Source: Elusimicrobiota bacterium
GTDB taxonomy: Bacteria > Elusimicrobiota > Elusimicrobia > UBA1565 > UBA9628
Direction of reading: 5' to 3'
Length of the DNA stretch: 64,000 nucleotides
NCBI GenBank assembly: GCA_016218575.1
Contig: JACRDN010000014.1
Location: 1 to 64,000 of the forward strand
This document shows, in pieces, positions 9,045 through 17,161 of the stretch. Numbering within the stretch: the first letter of the stretch is position 1; every line of letters begins with the position of its first letter. The position numbers and the translations under genes are program-made. The notes below the pieces were generated by a model. The model worked only from the letters and a program-made list of their open reading frames with translations. It searched no databases and was not told the DNA's origin.

Positions 9045-9568
9045 TGCGGCTAGCGCGCGCTGGATCGCGGGTGTTCGTCTGCGTTCTCCTGGAAGCTCTT
9101 GCCTGCGGCGAAAAACCGGCCTACACGGATTTGCGGGGTTCATTTTCCAGCCAGGCGCCGCCAAGCTGGAGAGTTCTGGAAAACCAGGGCGGAGCCCAGC
9201 GGGTCTCCTTCATCGGGCCGAGCTCCGGCCCCGGGGCCTTCTCGACCTCTCTAGGCGTTTATTTCGAGCCCGGGGGCAATGACCTTGCCGCCCTGCGGGC
9301 CTACGCCCGAAGGCAGGCCCTGGGCGGGGGGGAGAGCTCGCCTCTGATTCCTCGGCCGTGGAAGGGCGGGAGGGCCTATCAATTTTCCCTTTCGCGCGAG
9401 GAGCGCCTGGCGCATGGCCCGGCCCTGGAGCGGCGCCGCGAGGCCTTCGTGCTCATCCCGGTCCGCTCGGGATTCTACGTCCTCGTCCACTCGGCCCCCG
9501 CGGGAACGTTCGCCCGCGCCCAGCCGGAGTTCGGCGCCTTGGCGGACAGTTTCCATACGGTGAATTAA
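9041..9568 (+). CDS. Probable lipoprotein of unknown function
   Basis: 175-residue exported protein. The N-terminus has a hydrophobic stretch ending in EALACGEK, an acceptable though weak lipobox, so lipid anchoring at Cys22 is likely. The rest is a small mixed domain with a GAFSTSLGVYFEPG strand and a conserved-looking final ADSFHTVN, reminiscent of PsbP/DUF1795-like proteins that cover a single compact beta sheet; that resemblance is weak. It overlaps the upstream methyltransferase by 4 bp and precedes tolC by 20 bp. Confidence 0.6.
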   Translation: MMRLARAGSRVFVCVLLEALACGEKPAYTDLRGSFSSQAPPSWRVLENQGGAQRVSFIGPSSGPGAFSTSLGVYFEPGGNDLAALRAYARRQALGGGESSPLIPRPWKGGRAYQFSLSREERLAHGPALERRREAFVLIPVRSGFYVLVHSAPAGTFARAQPEFGALADSFHTVN

Positions 9569-9588
9569 GTATACTGTCATTCAATTCT

Positions 9589-10896
9589 ATGGCTCTTGGG
9601 CTTGTGGTTCTGGCGGCGGCCTTGGCCGGGCCCTGCCGCGCCGAGACGAGTTTTACCCAGGAGAGCTACCTCCGCCTGGCTCTCGAAAATTCCCCGGAGC
9701 TGCGCTCGGCCGAGGCCGCGGCCGAGGCGGCCTCGGCGAAATGGAAAGAGGCCGTGGGCGACGCCTGGCTTCCCGCCCTATCGGCAGAGGCCCAGGCCGC
9801 CCCGTGGGGAAAGAACCCGCTCCATAGCGACCGCTTCAGCTCCTGGAGGCTTAACGGCTCGGACGTCAAATACGACGCGAGCCTGTCGCTCAACCTCTTC
9901 AACAGCTTTCTCGACTCGCGCAAGATCCGCCAGGCCGCGCTGTCGCGGGACCTCTCCCGAGCTCGGCTCGACGAGGTCCGGCAGGACCGGGCCCTGCAGG
10001 CGGTGAAGGCCTACCTCGATCTGGCCCTTAAGCAGGGGCTCAAGGAAGTGGCCGACTCTGATCTCGAGGCCCAGAAGGCGCAGTACCTCCTCACCCAGGA
10101 CCTCTACAAGAACGGGATGAAGAGCAAGAGCGACCTTCTCAAAAGCGAGACCGACTGGCGCTCGAGCGAGCTGCGCGCCTTCGCGGCGGAGGCCGAGCGC
10201 CGCAAGTCCCTTTACCGCTTCAACGTTCTCATAAGCCGCGACCCCGAGGAGCCGTCCCGCCTTGAAAGCCTCGTTCCCCCGGAGCCCTTGTCCGGGGAGT
10301 TCCCGGCCTCCGCGAGGAAGGCGGTGCTCGAGCGGCCAGAGATGCGCCAAGCCGAGTTGGCGCTGGCCCAGGCCCGGACGAGCGCGGCCTCGGCCCTCCA
10401 GAAGCTGTTCCCGACCTTGAGCGCCGCCGCTCATTGGAGCGCCGCCAAGGCCGCGACCTTCGGGGACCCGAGCCTCGGCACCGGCCGCTCGCGCCCGAAC
10501 TATTACCTGGGGGTCAGCCTCTCTTTGCCGGCGGGGTTCAACGGCTTTAGCCAATGGCAGGAGCGAGCCTCGGCCGCGGCGGAGCTGAGGAAGAGTCGGG
10601 AGGACCGAGAGGCCTTGGTCCGCCGGGTGCGCGAGGAGGTGTACGTGGCGCGGATCAATTTCGACCTGGCCTTGAATTCCTTCCGTCTCGGGCGCCAGCG
10701 TCAGGACATCGCCCGCGACAACCTGGAGCTCGTGACCCAGCAGTACCGCCAAGGCAGCGCCGACGTCATTCGCCTGGCCCAAGCGCGGCAGGACTACCTC
10801 CAGTCCAGGGTCGAGCTGGAGCGCCTGCTCCACGACAGCCGTCTCGGCTGGATCCAATACCGCCAGGCCGTGGGAGAACCCTTATGGGGAAACTAA
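9589..10896 (+). CDS. TolC-family outer membrane efflux protein
   Basis: 435-residue outer-membrane channel subunit. It has a signal peptide (cut near PCRA), then the duplicated helical-hairpin architecture of TolC: NSPELRSAEAAAEAA in the first repeat and VTQQYRQGSADVIRLAQARQDYLQSR in the second. Trimers form the barrel and periplasmic tunnel through which the downstream adaptor and ABC transporter would export substrate. The ATG at 9589 follows TATACT (9570-9575) by 13 bases. The adaptor gene starts inside this gene's last codons, confirming an operon. Confidence 0.92.
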   Translation: MALGLVVLAAALAGPCRAETSFTQESYLRLALENSPELRSAEAAAEAASAKWKEAVGDAWLPALSAEAQAAPWGKNPLHSDRFSSWRLNGSDVKYDASLSLNLFNSFLDSRKIRQAALSRDLSRARLDEVRQDRALQAVKAYLDLALKQGLKEVADSDLEAQKAQYLLTQDLYKNGMKSKSDLLKSETDWRSSELRAFAAEAERRKSLYRFNVLISRDPEEPSRLESLVPPEPLSGEFPASARKAVLERPEMRQAELALAQARTSAASALQKLFPTLSAAAHWSAAKAATFGDPSLGTGRSRPNYYLGVSLSLPAGFNGFSQWQERASAAAELRKSREDREALVRRVREEVYVARINFDLALNSFRLGRQRQDIARDNLELVTQQYRQGSADVIRLAQARQDYLQSRVELERLLHDSRLGWIQYRQAVGEPLWGN

Positions 10897-11831
10897 GGCA
10901 TTTCTACTTGAAGCGCAGGAAAACCGCCGTCGCCTCCGCCGCCATCCTGGCTCTGTTGGCAGGCGGCGTCGGCTACAAGCGCTATAAGGCCGCGGACAAG
11001 GCTCCGGCGGGCTTCGAATCTCCGAGCCAGGGGGACATCGAGGTCCACTTCAAGGACAGCGGCGACATCGCCCCCAAGGTGTTCGTGGACGTGGCCTCCA
11101 AGGTGAGCGGCCGAGTCATCGAGCTCAAGGTGAAGGAAGGCCAGGCCGTGCAAAAGGGCCAGGCCTTGGCCGTGGTCCAGCCCGGGCGTACAGAGTCCGA
11201 ACGCTACGTTCCCTCCACCGTCGGCGCGCCCCTTGCCGGGACCGTGATGCGCTACGTGCCCGCCGCGGACAACAACTACAACGTGAAATTTCCCCGCATC
11301 GGGGACTACCTGACCGGCCTTTTCGATTCGCAGAGCCCGACCTATCTCATGACCGTGGCCGATCTTTCGCGCCTCGTGGTCAACATGCAGATCAACGAGA
11401 TGGACGTCTTGAAGCTGTCGGCGGGCCTTCCCGTCACGGTGACCGTGGACGCCTTGGACGGGCAGGTTTTTCCGGCGCGCGTGAGCTTGATAGCGCCCCA
11501 GGCCGAGAAGAATAACGCCGGGCTCAAGGTGTTCAAGGTCGAGGTCGAGCTGGACCGGGCCGAGCCGAGGCTCAAGCCCGGCATGACGGCACGGGTGGAT
11601 GCCCTTCTCGAGAAGAGGAAGGGTGTTCTCCGCGTGCCCTTGTCCGCCGTTTTCGAGGAGAGCGGTAAGACTTACGTTTACGTTGATAAGAAGAAGGGAA
11701 ACCCCGATCGCATCCGGGTCGAACTCGGCCTTCGCAGCGAGATGGATGCAGAACTCCTGGACCCCAAGACCCTCTCGGGCAAGGACCGGCTTCTCACCGA
11801 GAAGCCGGCGGAGAAGCCCAAGAAATCGTGA
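10884..11831 (+). CDS. HlyD/MacA-like periplasmic adaptor protein
   Basis: 315-residue membrane-fusion protein: one N-terminal anchor helix (about 13-30), then the biotinyl-lipoyl-like half motif ASKVSGRVIELKVKEGQAVQKGQALA near residue 70 and a beta-barrel region ending LKPGMTARVDALLE. It lacks the long alpha hairpin of classical MacA, so the adaptor is compact. It should link the TolC protein to the MacB-like permease. The ATG at 10884 overlaps tolC by 13 bp, and its stop overlaps the ABC ATPase start. Confidence 0.88.
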   Translation: MGKLRHFYLKRRKTAVASAAILALLAGGVGYKRYKAADKAPAGFESPSQGDIEVHFKDSGDIAPKVFVDVASKVSGRVIELKVKEGQAVQKGQALAVVQPGRTESERYVPSTVGAPLAGTVMRYVPAADNNYNVKFPRIGDYLTGLFDSQSPTYLMTVADLSRLVVNMQINEMDVLKLSAGLPVTVTVDALDGQVFPARVSLIAPQAEKNNAGLKVFKVEVELDRAEPRLKPGMTARVDALLEKRKGVLRVPLSAVFEESGKTYVYVDKKKGNPDRIRVELGLRSEMDAELLDPKTLSGKDRLLTEKPAEKPKKS

Positions 11832-12493
11832 ATCTGATCGAGTGCGCGGGCTTGAAGAAGACCTACGGGGAGGGCAGCGCCGCCTATACCGCCCTGCGCG
11901 GGGTGAGCTTCAAGATCGAGAAGGGGGAGTTCGCGGCCATCACCGGCCCCTCGGGCTGCGGCAAGTCCACCTTGATGCACCTCTTGGGGCTTCTCGACCG
12001 GCCGAGCGGGGGGGAGCTGAGCTTGATGGGCCACGCCTGCCAGGACCTCTCCGACGACCAGCGCACGCGCCTGCGGCGGGAGAAGATCGGCTTTGTGTTC
12101 CAGGCCTTCAACCTCCTGTCGCGCCACACCGCCCTCGACAACGTTTGCCTGCCCATGGGCTACGCGGGCGTGCCCCGGGTCGAGCGGGCGCTCAGGGCCG
12201 TGGAGCTCCTGACCAAGGTGGGCCTCGAGGACAGGGTCACCCACACCCCGCTAGAGCTTTCCGGCGGCCAGCGCCAGCGGGTGGGCATCGCCCGGGCCCT
12301 GGCCAACAGGCCGAGCCTTCTCTTGGCCGATGAGCCCACCGGAAACCTCGACTCCAGCTCCAGCGCCGAGATACTGGCCCTTTTTCGGGAGCTCAACCGG
12401 GAGGGCATGACCGTGGTGCTCGTCACTCATGACCGCCAGATCGCGGAAAGTGCTAGCCGCCTAATCCGCATCAAGGATGGCCAGCTGGTGTAG
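11828..12493 (+). CDS. ABC transporter ATPase, MacB/LolD type
   Basis: 221-residue ATPase with Walker A GPSGCGKST, the LSGGQRQRVGIARAL signature, Walker B LLLADEPTGNLD and a switch His in VLVTHD. The short length and sequence pattern are those of the LolD/MacB group, which powers mechanotransmission rather than classical transport. Translation starts at a GTG that overlaps the adaptor stop (GTGA). The partner permease begins 5 bp after its stop. Confidence 0.95.
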   Translation: MNLIECAGLKKTYGEGSAAYTALRGVSFKIEKGEFAAITGPSGCGKSTLMHLLGLLDRPSGGELSLMGHACQDLSDDQRTRLRREKIGFVFQAFNLLSRHTALDNVCLPMGYAGVPRVERALRAVELLTKVGLEDRVTHTPLELSGGQRQRVGIARALANRPSLLLADEPTGNLDSSSSAEILALFRELNREGMTVVLVTHDRQIAESASRLIRIKDGQLV

Positions 12494-12498
12494 CCGCC

Positions 12499-13767
12499 AT
12501 GGAATCATTGCAGACGGGGTGGTTGGAGATACGGTCGCATAAGATGCGGTCGTTCTTGAGCTTTTTCGCGATTTCTATCGGGGTCGCCTCTATCCTCTAT
12601 ACCTTGGCCCAGATCAAGGGGGTCAACCAGCGTGTAGCGGAGAATTTTAAGCTCATGGGGCCGGGGCGCCTGGAAATCGAGAAGAAGCGCGACTATGTTT
12701 CCCGGGGGCTCTCCGCGGGCTTGAACTCGGACGACGCGGATGCCATCCGCCAGAGCATGCCCGAGCTTTACATGGTCTACCCACTGGCGCGGGCCTGGGG
12801 AATGCATTTTCGGTTCCGGGAATTTTACAAGGAGGATTTCGTGGTCACCGGCGTCACCGAGGAGTGGTCCAAGCGGGACTGGGTCTATCAACTGCGCGGC
12901 CGATTCCTAAATTCCGAGGACGTGAGGCGGGGAAACCGGGTCTGCCTCTTGATTCAGCCGGGAGGCTGGATCGAGAAGCCCTGGTGGGCCAAGTTTTTCC
13001 GGGAGATGCCCATCGAGGGCCTGCTCAAGCGCCGGGACCTCCTGGGTCAGACCGTGATGATCGGCGACCATCTCTTCGCCGTGATCGGAATTTTGAGCGA
13101 GCCTCCCCGGGACAAGGATCCACGCTGGGGGCACAACTCCTATGGAGGAAGCGGCACGGTGCTGGTCCCCGTCACCACGTACCAGAGGCTTCTGGCCCGA
13201 CGAGGCGACGGCAGTCCCAGGTCGGTGAGCGAGATCCAGGTGGACACCGGGGAGGAGGCCACCGTCCCGCTCTACAAGCGCCGCATCGAGGGGCTTCTCA
13301 AGGCCCGGCATCGCGAGGAGGACTACGAGGTCAAGGACAACCGGGACGAGATCCAGGGCATACTCAACAGCGTGCGCCAGTACGTCATCGCGATATTGGC
13401 GGTCGGGATCGTGGCGATATTGGCCGGGGGCATCGGCATCATGAACGTGACCTTGGCCACGATTTACTCCCGCATCAAGGAGATCGGGGTCCGGCGCGCG
13501 GTGGGCGCTACCCGGGGGGACATCCTCAGGCAATTCGTGGTGGAGGCCATGATTTTGGGCTTCCTGGGGGGGGTCGCGGGCCTGGGCCTGGGCACCGCCG
13601 GGGTTTTGTACCTCTCGCGCAACGCAGACCGAGACTTCTCCAGCCTGACCCCCTTCCATTTCCTGCTGACCTTGGCGATCGCGGTCGGGACGGGTTTCCT
13701 GTTCTCCCTATATCCGGCCAGCAAGGCGGCCCAGCTCGATCCCATCGAGGCCCTGCACTACGAGTGA
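12499..13767 (+). CDS. MacB/FtsX-type ABC permease
   Basis: 422-residue permease with the MacB layout: one N-terminal helix (SFLSFFAISIGVASILY), a large periplasmic MacB_PCD domain (about 45-270), then three helices forming the FtsX domain (AILAVGIVAILAGGIGIMNVTLA and two more), ending with PIEALHYE. IKEIGVRRAVGATRGDI is the coupling motif common to FtsX proteins. With the ATPase, adaptor and TolC homologue it should form a tripartite exporter for a peptide, lipid or antibiotic-like substrate. Confidence 0.93.
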   Translation: MESLQTGWLEIRSHKMRSFLSFFAISIGVASILYTLAQIKGVNQRVAENFKLMGPGRLEIEKKRDYVSRGLSAGLNSDDADAIRQSMPELYMVYPLARAWGMHFRFREFYKEDFVVTGVTEEWSKRDWVYQLRGRFLNSEDVRRGNRVCLLIQPGGWIEKPWWAKFFREMPIEGLLKRRDLLGQTVMIGDHLFAVIGILSEPPRDKDPRWGHNSYGGSGTVLVPVTTYQRLLARRGDGSPRSVSEIQVDTGEEATVPLYKRRIEGLLKARHREEDYEVKDNRDEIQGILNSVRQYVIAILAVGIVAILAGGIGIMNVTLATIYSRIKEIGVRRAVGATRGDILRQFVVEAMILGFLGGVAGLGLGTAGVLYLSRNADRDFSSLTPFHFLLTLAIAVGTGFLFSLYPASKAAQLDPIEALHYE

Positions 13768-13790
13768 GAATAATTAGGTAAAATAAAGCC

Positions 13791-13979
13791 ATGAAAAGGA
13801 AGGATTTGGTGCGCCATTTAACGGAAAACGGCTGCGTGCTCGTGAGGGAGGGCGGTAAGTACTCGGTGTTCCAGAACCCCGCCACCCAGAAGGAAGTGCC
13901 GGTGACCCGCCATCCCGAGATGGAGGATTTCGCGGCGCGCAAGATCTGCAAACAGCTGGGGATTCCGCCTCTAGCGTAG
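13791..13979 (+). CDS. Solitary HicA-like protein lacking the usual catalytic His
   Basis: 62-residue protein of the HicA/YcfA mRNA-interferase family. It opens MKRKDLVRHLTENGC, has the double-stranded-RNA-binding-like fold pattern and ends ICKQLGIPP. In active HicA toxins a His follows the Gly pair (GxxH or GGH); here the corresponding stretch is REGGKYSVF, with Tyr in place of His. There is no hicB antitoxin on either side. I infer a domesticated or inactive member. A TAAAAT box ends 6 bases before the ATG and no ribosome site is visible. Confidence 0.78.
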   Translation: MKRKDLVRHLTENGCVLVREGGKYSVFQNPATQKEVPVTRHPEMEDFAARKICKQLGIPPLA

Positions 13980-15329
13980 GAGCCGGCGCGAGATGTCGTT
14001 GGCTTTGCGGACCAACGCGCCTTCATCCGCGGTCAAAAGCCTTCCGTCCTCCACCACGATCCGGCCGTTGACTATGGTCCACTTCGCGCGATGCCCGGTC
14101 CCGCAGAAGAGGAGTGCGGCCACGGGATCGCTCATGGCCCCGGCGTAGTCCACCCTGTTCAGATCGAATATGGCGAGGTCGGCCGCTTTGCCGGGGGCGA
14201 CGGCGCCGATGTCGTCTCGCCCGAGGACCCTGGCGCCGCCTCGCGTCGCCATCCACAAGGCATCCCGGGCCGGCATGGAGCCGACCCCGCTCTTGATGCG
14301 GTGGATGAGGAGGCACTGGCGGACTTCCGCGAGCATGTCGCCCGAGTCGTTGGAGGCCGAGCCGTCCACTCCCAGGCCTACCGCGATTCCCGCGTCCAAA
14401 TAGCGCCGCACCGGGGCGATGCCGGAGCCCAGGCGCAGGTTCGAGGTCGGGCAATGCGCCACCCCGGCGCCGGCCTTGGCCAAGCGCCGAATCTCGCCCT
14501 CGTTTAAATGCACCATGTGGGCAAACCAGGCGCTCGGACTGAGCCAGCCGACCGACTCGATGAAGTCAAGCGGGCGCATCTTGTAGCGCTGAAGGCAGTA
14601 CTCCTCCTCATCCAAAGTCTCGGCCAGATGGGTGTGCAGGCGCACCTTCCAGCGCTTGGCCTCGGTCGCGATCTCCCGCATGAGTCCGGGGCTCACGGAG
14701 AAGGGCGCGCAGGGAGCCAGGCCCACCCGGCACATGGCGTAGGGGGCGGGATCGTGGTAGGCCTTGACCAGGCGCCCGCAGTCCTTGAGGATCTCTTCCT
14801 CGTTCTGGACGGCCTCCTCCGGCGGCAGGCCTCCCTGGGAGCGGCCGACCGACATGGAGCCGCGGGTGGGCGAAAACCGGATTCCGAGCCTGCGGGCCGC
14901 CTCGATTTGCCGGTCAATGAGTTCGTTGGGTTGGCCCTTGGGGAAAAGATAGGTGTGGTCCGAGGATGTGGTGCAGCCGGTGAGCAGGAGCTCCGAAAGG
15001 CCGACCTCGGCCCCGGTCTCGGCCGCCTCCGGAGTTAAATGCTTCCAGATCTCGTAAAGATGGACCAGCCAGTCGAAGAGCTTGGCGTCCTGTACCGCGG
15101 CTACGCTGCGGGTCAGGGCCTGGCAGAGGTGGTGGTGGGTGTTCACCAACCCCGGCAGAACGACGCAGTCCCGGGCGTCGAGGATCCGGGCGCCCTCCTC
15201 CTCGAGGTCCTTTCCCACGGCCACGATCACGCGGCCCCGGATCAGGATGTCGGCGCCCGCGAGCTCCGTGCGCGCATCGTCCATGAGGACTACGCGCAGG
15301 GCGTTCTTGACCAGCAGGGGCGGCACCAT
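13971..15329 (-). CDS. Amidohydrolase, 8-oxoguanine deaminase / AtzB-like
   Basis: 452-residue metal-dependent deaminase of the amidohydrolase superfamily. Metal ligands are visible: VNTHHHL near residue 64, HTHLAETLDEEEYC around 235, a later His in FAHMVHL and the Asp of GLGVDGSASND. The SSDHTYLFPKG segment and overall spacing fit the 8-oxoguanine deaminase / hydroxyatrazine hydrolase group, which removes an amino group from purine or triazine rings. A role in salvaging oxidised guanine is plausible; the exact substrate is inference. Its 3' end overlaps the convergent HicA-like gene by 9 bp. Confidence 0.82.
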   Translation of the reverse strand: MVPPLLVKNALRVVLMDDARTELAGADILIRGRVIVAVGKDLEEEGARILDARDCVVLPGLVNTHHHLCQALTRSVAAVQDAKLFDWLVHLYEIWKHLTPEAAETGAEVGLSELLLTGCTTSSDHTYLFPKGQPNELIDRQIEAARRLGIRFSPTRGSMSVGRSQGGLPPEEAVQNEEEILKDCGRLVKAYHDPAPYAMCRVGLAPCAPFSVSPGLMREIATEAKRWKVRLHTHLAETLDEEEYCLQRYKMRPLDFIESVGWLSPSAWFAHMVHLNEGEIRRLAKAGAGVAHCPTSNLRLGSGIAPVRRYLDAGIAVGLGVDGSASNDSGDMLAEVRQCLLIHRIKSGVGSMPARDALWMATRGGARVLGRDDIGAVAPGKAADLAIFDLNRVDYAGAMSDPVAALLFCGTGHRAKWTIVNGRIVVEDGRLLTADEGALVRKANDISRRLLR

Positions 15330-15370
15330 GGAGAGATTCTACTAAAATGGCGCGCGGAGCCGCCGTTTGT

Positions 15371-15401
15371 TATTGAAATTTAATTTCAATAAGGATATAA
15401 T
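15371..15401 (+). promoter_or_regulatory. Promoter with 21-bp palindromic operator
   Basis: TTGAAA (15373-15378), 17-bp spacer and TATAAT (15396-15401). A perfect 10-1-10 palindrome, TATTGAAATT-T-AATTTCAATA, covers 15371-15391 and so overlaps the -35 hexamer, as a repressor operator would. Predicted transcription begins near 15408, about 5 bases before the ATG at 15413. Downstream lies the CDF transporter gene, so a metal-responsive repressor is a fair guess. Confidence 0.72.
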
Positions 15402-15412
15402 ACACCGAGCTT

Positions 15413-16684
15413 ATGATTAAGGGCTCGCAATGGAATAATATGACCAACTGGCAGGCCCAGATTCGAGTTGATTTCGAGGCGCGAGGAGGGAGCAATGCCG
15501 CAGCGCATTGTGACCGACGAGCAACGAAGAAATCGGCCGAAGATGAGCCTGCCCGAAGGGCCGGGGCACTTTTGGGCTGCGACTTCGTCTCTCGTCACTC
15601 ACATACCGCTGCGGGTATGCTCGCTCCTCGATCCTCGTCTCGCTCCAAAATTGCCCCGGCCAGTTGGTCATATTATTTCATTGCGAGCCCTAAGCGCGCC
15701 GCCGCCTTGTTTCTCGCCCTGCTCACGGCCTGGGCGGCGCCCGCTCGCGCGCTGGCATCTCTCCCGGCTCGAGATATTCCTCGCCGTCTCTACTCCATAA
15801 TTCCGGAATCATCTCCGGCCCGCGCCATTCTACAGCCCGCCCGATTGGCGAGACCGGGACTCCTTGACCAAATCCGCGCCTACCCGAGTCATGTCATCCA
15901 TGCTGCGGCAGAAGAGGCTCCTGAAAGCCTCCATGGGCGGGCGGGGGCGCTTTTCGGCGAAGAGAGCAGATTGCGGGTCGCGGGGAGCGCGCTCCCCACG
16001 GGTTTAAGCCCGGCGCTTGCGCTACCCCTGTCCGTGCCGGCCCAACGGAAGGCCTATGTCGCGGCCTTAAAGAAGGTGGTAGGCTTGTCTTTCGCCATGG
16101 CGGGGGTGGAATTGGCGGGCAGCGCCGAAACGGAGAGCGGCTCTCTCTGGGCCGACGCCCTTCATCGGCTGGTGGACGCGTCCGTTGACCTTGGTTCGCT
16201 TATATCGAATTCCCTGGCCTTGGGCCATCCGGAATGGAGAGAGTCCAAAAGGGAAATGATCGACGCGGGGGTGGGGTTTTCCAGCGCCGCGATCATCTTG
16301 ACCATGGCGATTCTCACCGCAGCCCAGGCCGTGGAGCGCCTTTACGCCCCGGAGCCGCTCATGGGCTGGGCCACCATGCTTTTGGCTTTCGCAGGGCTCG
16401 GCGCCCAGCTCGGCTCGATCTACTTCCTCTATCCCCACCGCGAGGCCAACCAGAGCCTCAAAACGGCGTTCCTCCATGCGTTCGTGGACGCCCTGGGTTC
16501 CTTGGGAATCATCGCGGCATCCGCGGCGCAACTGGGTCTAGGCTGGTCCCTGGCCGACCCCATGGTCACCTTGGGCATCGTGGGGCTCATCCTGCGCACG
16601 GCCATCCCCCGGGCCATCGAGTCGGGCAAAGCCCTCTGGGCGGCTACAGCTTCCGGCCCATCACGGGGCAGTAAAGGCCCTTGA
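15413..16684 (+). CDS. CDF cation-efflux-like protein with in-frame palindromic insertion
   Basis: Cation diffusion facilitator-like membrane protein. The transmembrane region (about residues 210-410) carries two metal-site HxxxD motifs typical of CDF: DALHRLVDAS in TM2 and FLHAFVDALGS in TM5. The usual cytoplasmic C-terminal domain is absent. The original start is ATG at 15413, but a 270-bp element plus a TAA duplication was inserted after codon 3. Removing it restores M-I-K-R-A-A-A-L-F-L, a normal signal peptide. The insertion adds 91 codons without breaking the frame, so the signal sequence now begins near residue 94 unless translation restarts inside the element. Export of Zn or a similar ion is inferred. 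Confidence 0.72.
   Translation: MIKGSQWNNMTNWQAQIRVDFEARGGSNAAAHCDRRATKKSAEDEPARRAGALLGCDFVSRHSHTAAGMLAPRSSSRSKIAPASWSYYFIASPKRAAALFLALLTAWAAPARALASLPARDIPRRLYSIIPESSPARAILQPARLARPGLLDQIRAYPSHVIHAAAEEAPESLHGRAGALFGEESRLRVAGSALPTGLSPALALPLSVPAQRKAYVAALKKVVGLSFAMAGVELAGSAETESGSLWADALHRLVDASVDLGSLISNSLALGHPEWRESKREMIDAGVGFSSAAIILTMAILTAAQAVERLYAPEPLMGWATMLLAFAGLGAQLGSIYFLYPHREANQSLKTAFLHAFVDALGSLGIIAASAAQLGLGWSLADPMVTLGIVGLILRTAIPRAIESGKALWAATASGPSRGSKGP
15421..15690. mobile_element. 270-bp palindromic MITE-like element with TAA target duplication
   Basis: The element begins GGGCTCGCAATG and ends in the inverted complement; the terminal inverted repeats are 32 bp with one mismatch. Inner sequence continues as an imperfect inverted repeat almost to the centre, where CCCGAAGGG forms the tip, so a single strand could fold into one long hairpin. 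TAA flanks both ends (15418-15420 and 15691-15693). It encodes no transposase. Its length is a multiple of three and at least one frame on each strand is largely open, much like Rickettsia palindromic elements. A second copy lies at 1-159. Confidence 0.88.
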
Positions 16685-16796
16685 GCTCCCGCTTCCAGTG
16701 GAAGCGGTACTGCCTCCAGCGCTCCACCCATAGGCGGCAAAAGCCGCAGTCCCCAGCGTAAACGAGGAGAGGCTTTACGGAGCGTTCTCCCGGCAT
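16644..16796 (-). pseudogene. Remnant of a DCC-family (DUF393) thiol protein
   Basis: A 50-codon frame starting at ATG 16796 contains LLVYAGDCGFCRLWVERW, a good match to the N-terminal DxxCxxC motif of DCC/DUF393 proteins. These are normally about 120 residues or more, but here the similarity stops after the first helix and the frame runs antisense into the end of the CDF gene. I read it as a truncated relic. The rest of the 16685-16942 gap shows nothing else I recognise. Confidence 0.4.
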
Positions 16797-16942
16797 TATT
16801 CGACGAAGGCGATGGTTTCCATGGGGACCCGGAGGTTCCTTAACAATATCCCGGAGAAATCCCATGCAGCGCAACCTTTTGTTTGCCGGCCTGGCCTGAT
16901 TGGAAGTACTGTTGCGCAAGCTTAAGGTAAGAGAAGGCTTAT

Positions 16943-17161
16943 ATGAGGGTTCCCGGGGTTGATGTTCCACTTGGAGACCCGGCGAGGGCGAATCCCGAGC
17001 TCTGTTTGGACTGCCGTTGGCTGGCCTTGCGCAAGGGTCGCGGCAAAAAGGTCGGGTATTGGTGCCTGGTCAGGAACCAGTATCTTGGGGAGCACATCCT
17101 CTGGCGCCGGGCCTGCGGAAAATTTCGCCCCTGCGAGAGTAATAGGGTAAAAATCACATGA
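16943..17161 (+). CDS. Small Cys-rich protein, possibly zinc-binding
   Basis: 72-residue protein of no family I recognise. It contains five cysteines: a CLDC pair, then YWC, RAC and RPC, with several basic residues between, which suggests a small metal-binding or redox module. Its stop overlaps the start of the histidine kinase gene (ATGA), so it is probably translated with the kinase and may act as an accessory or sensor protein. That role is inference from position alone. Confidence 0.6.
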   Translation: MRVPGVDVPLGDPARANPELCLDCRWLALRKGRGKKVGYWCLVRNQYLGEHILWRRACGKFRPCESNRVKIT

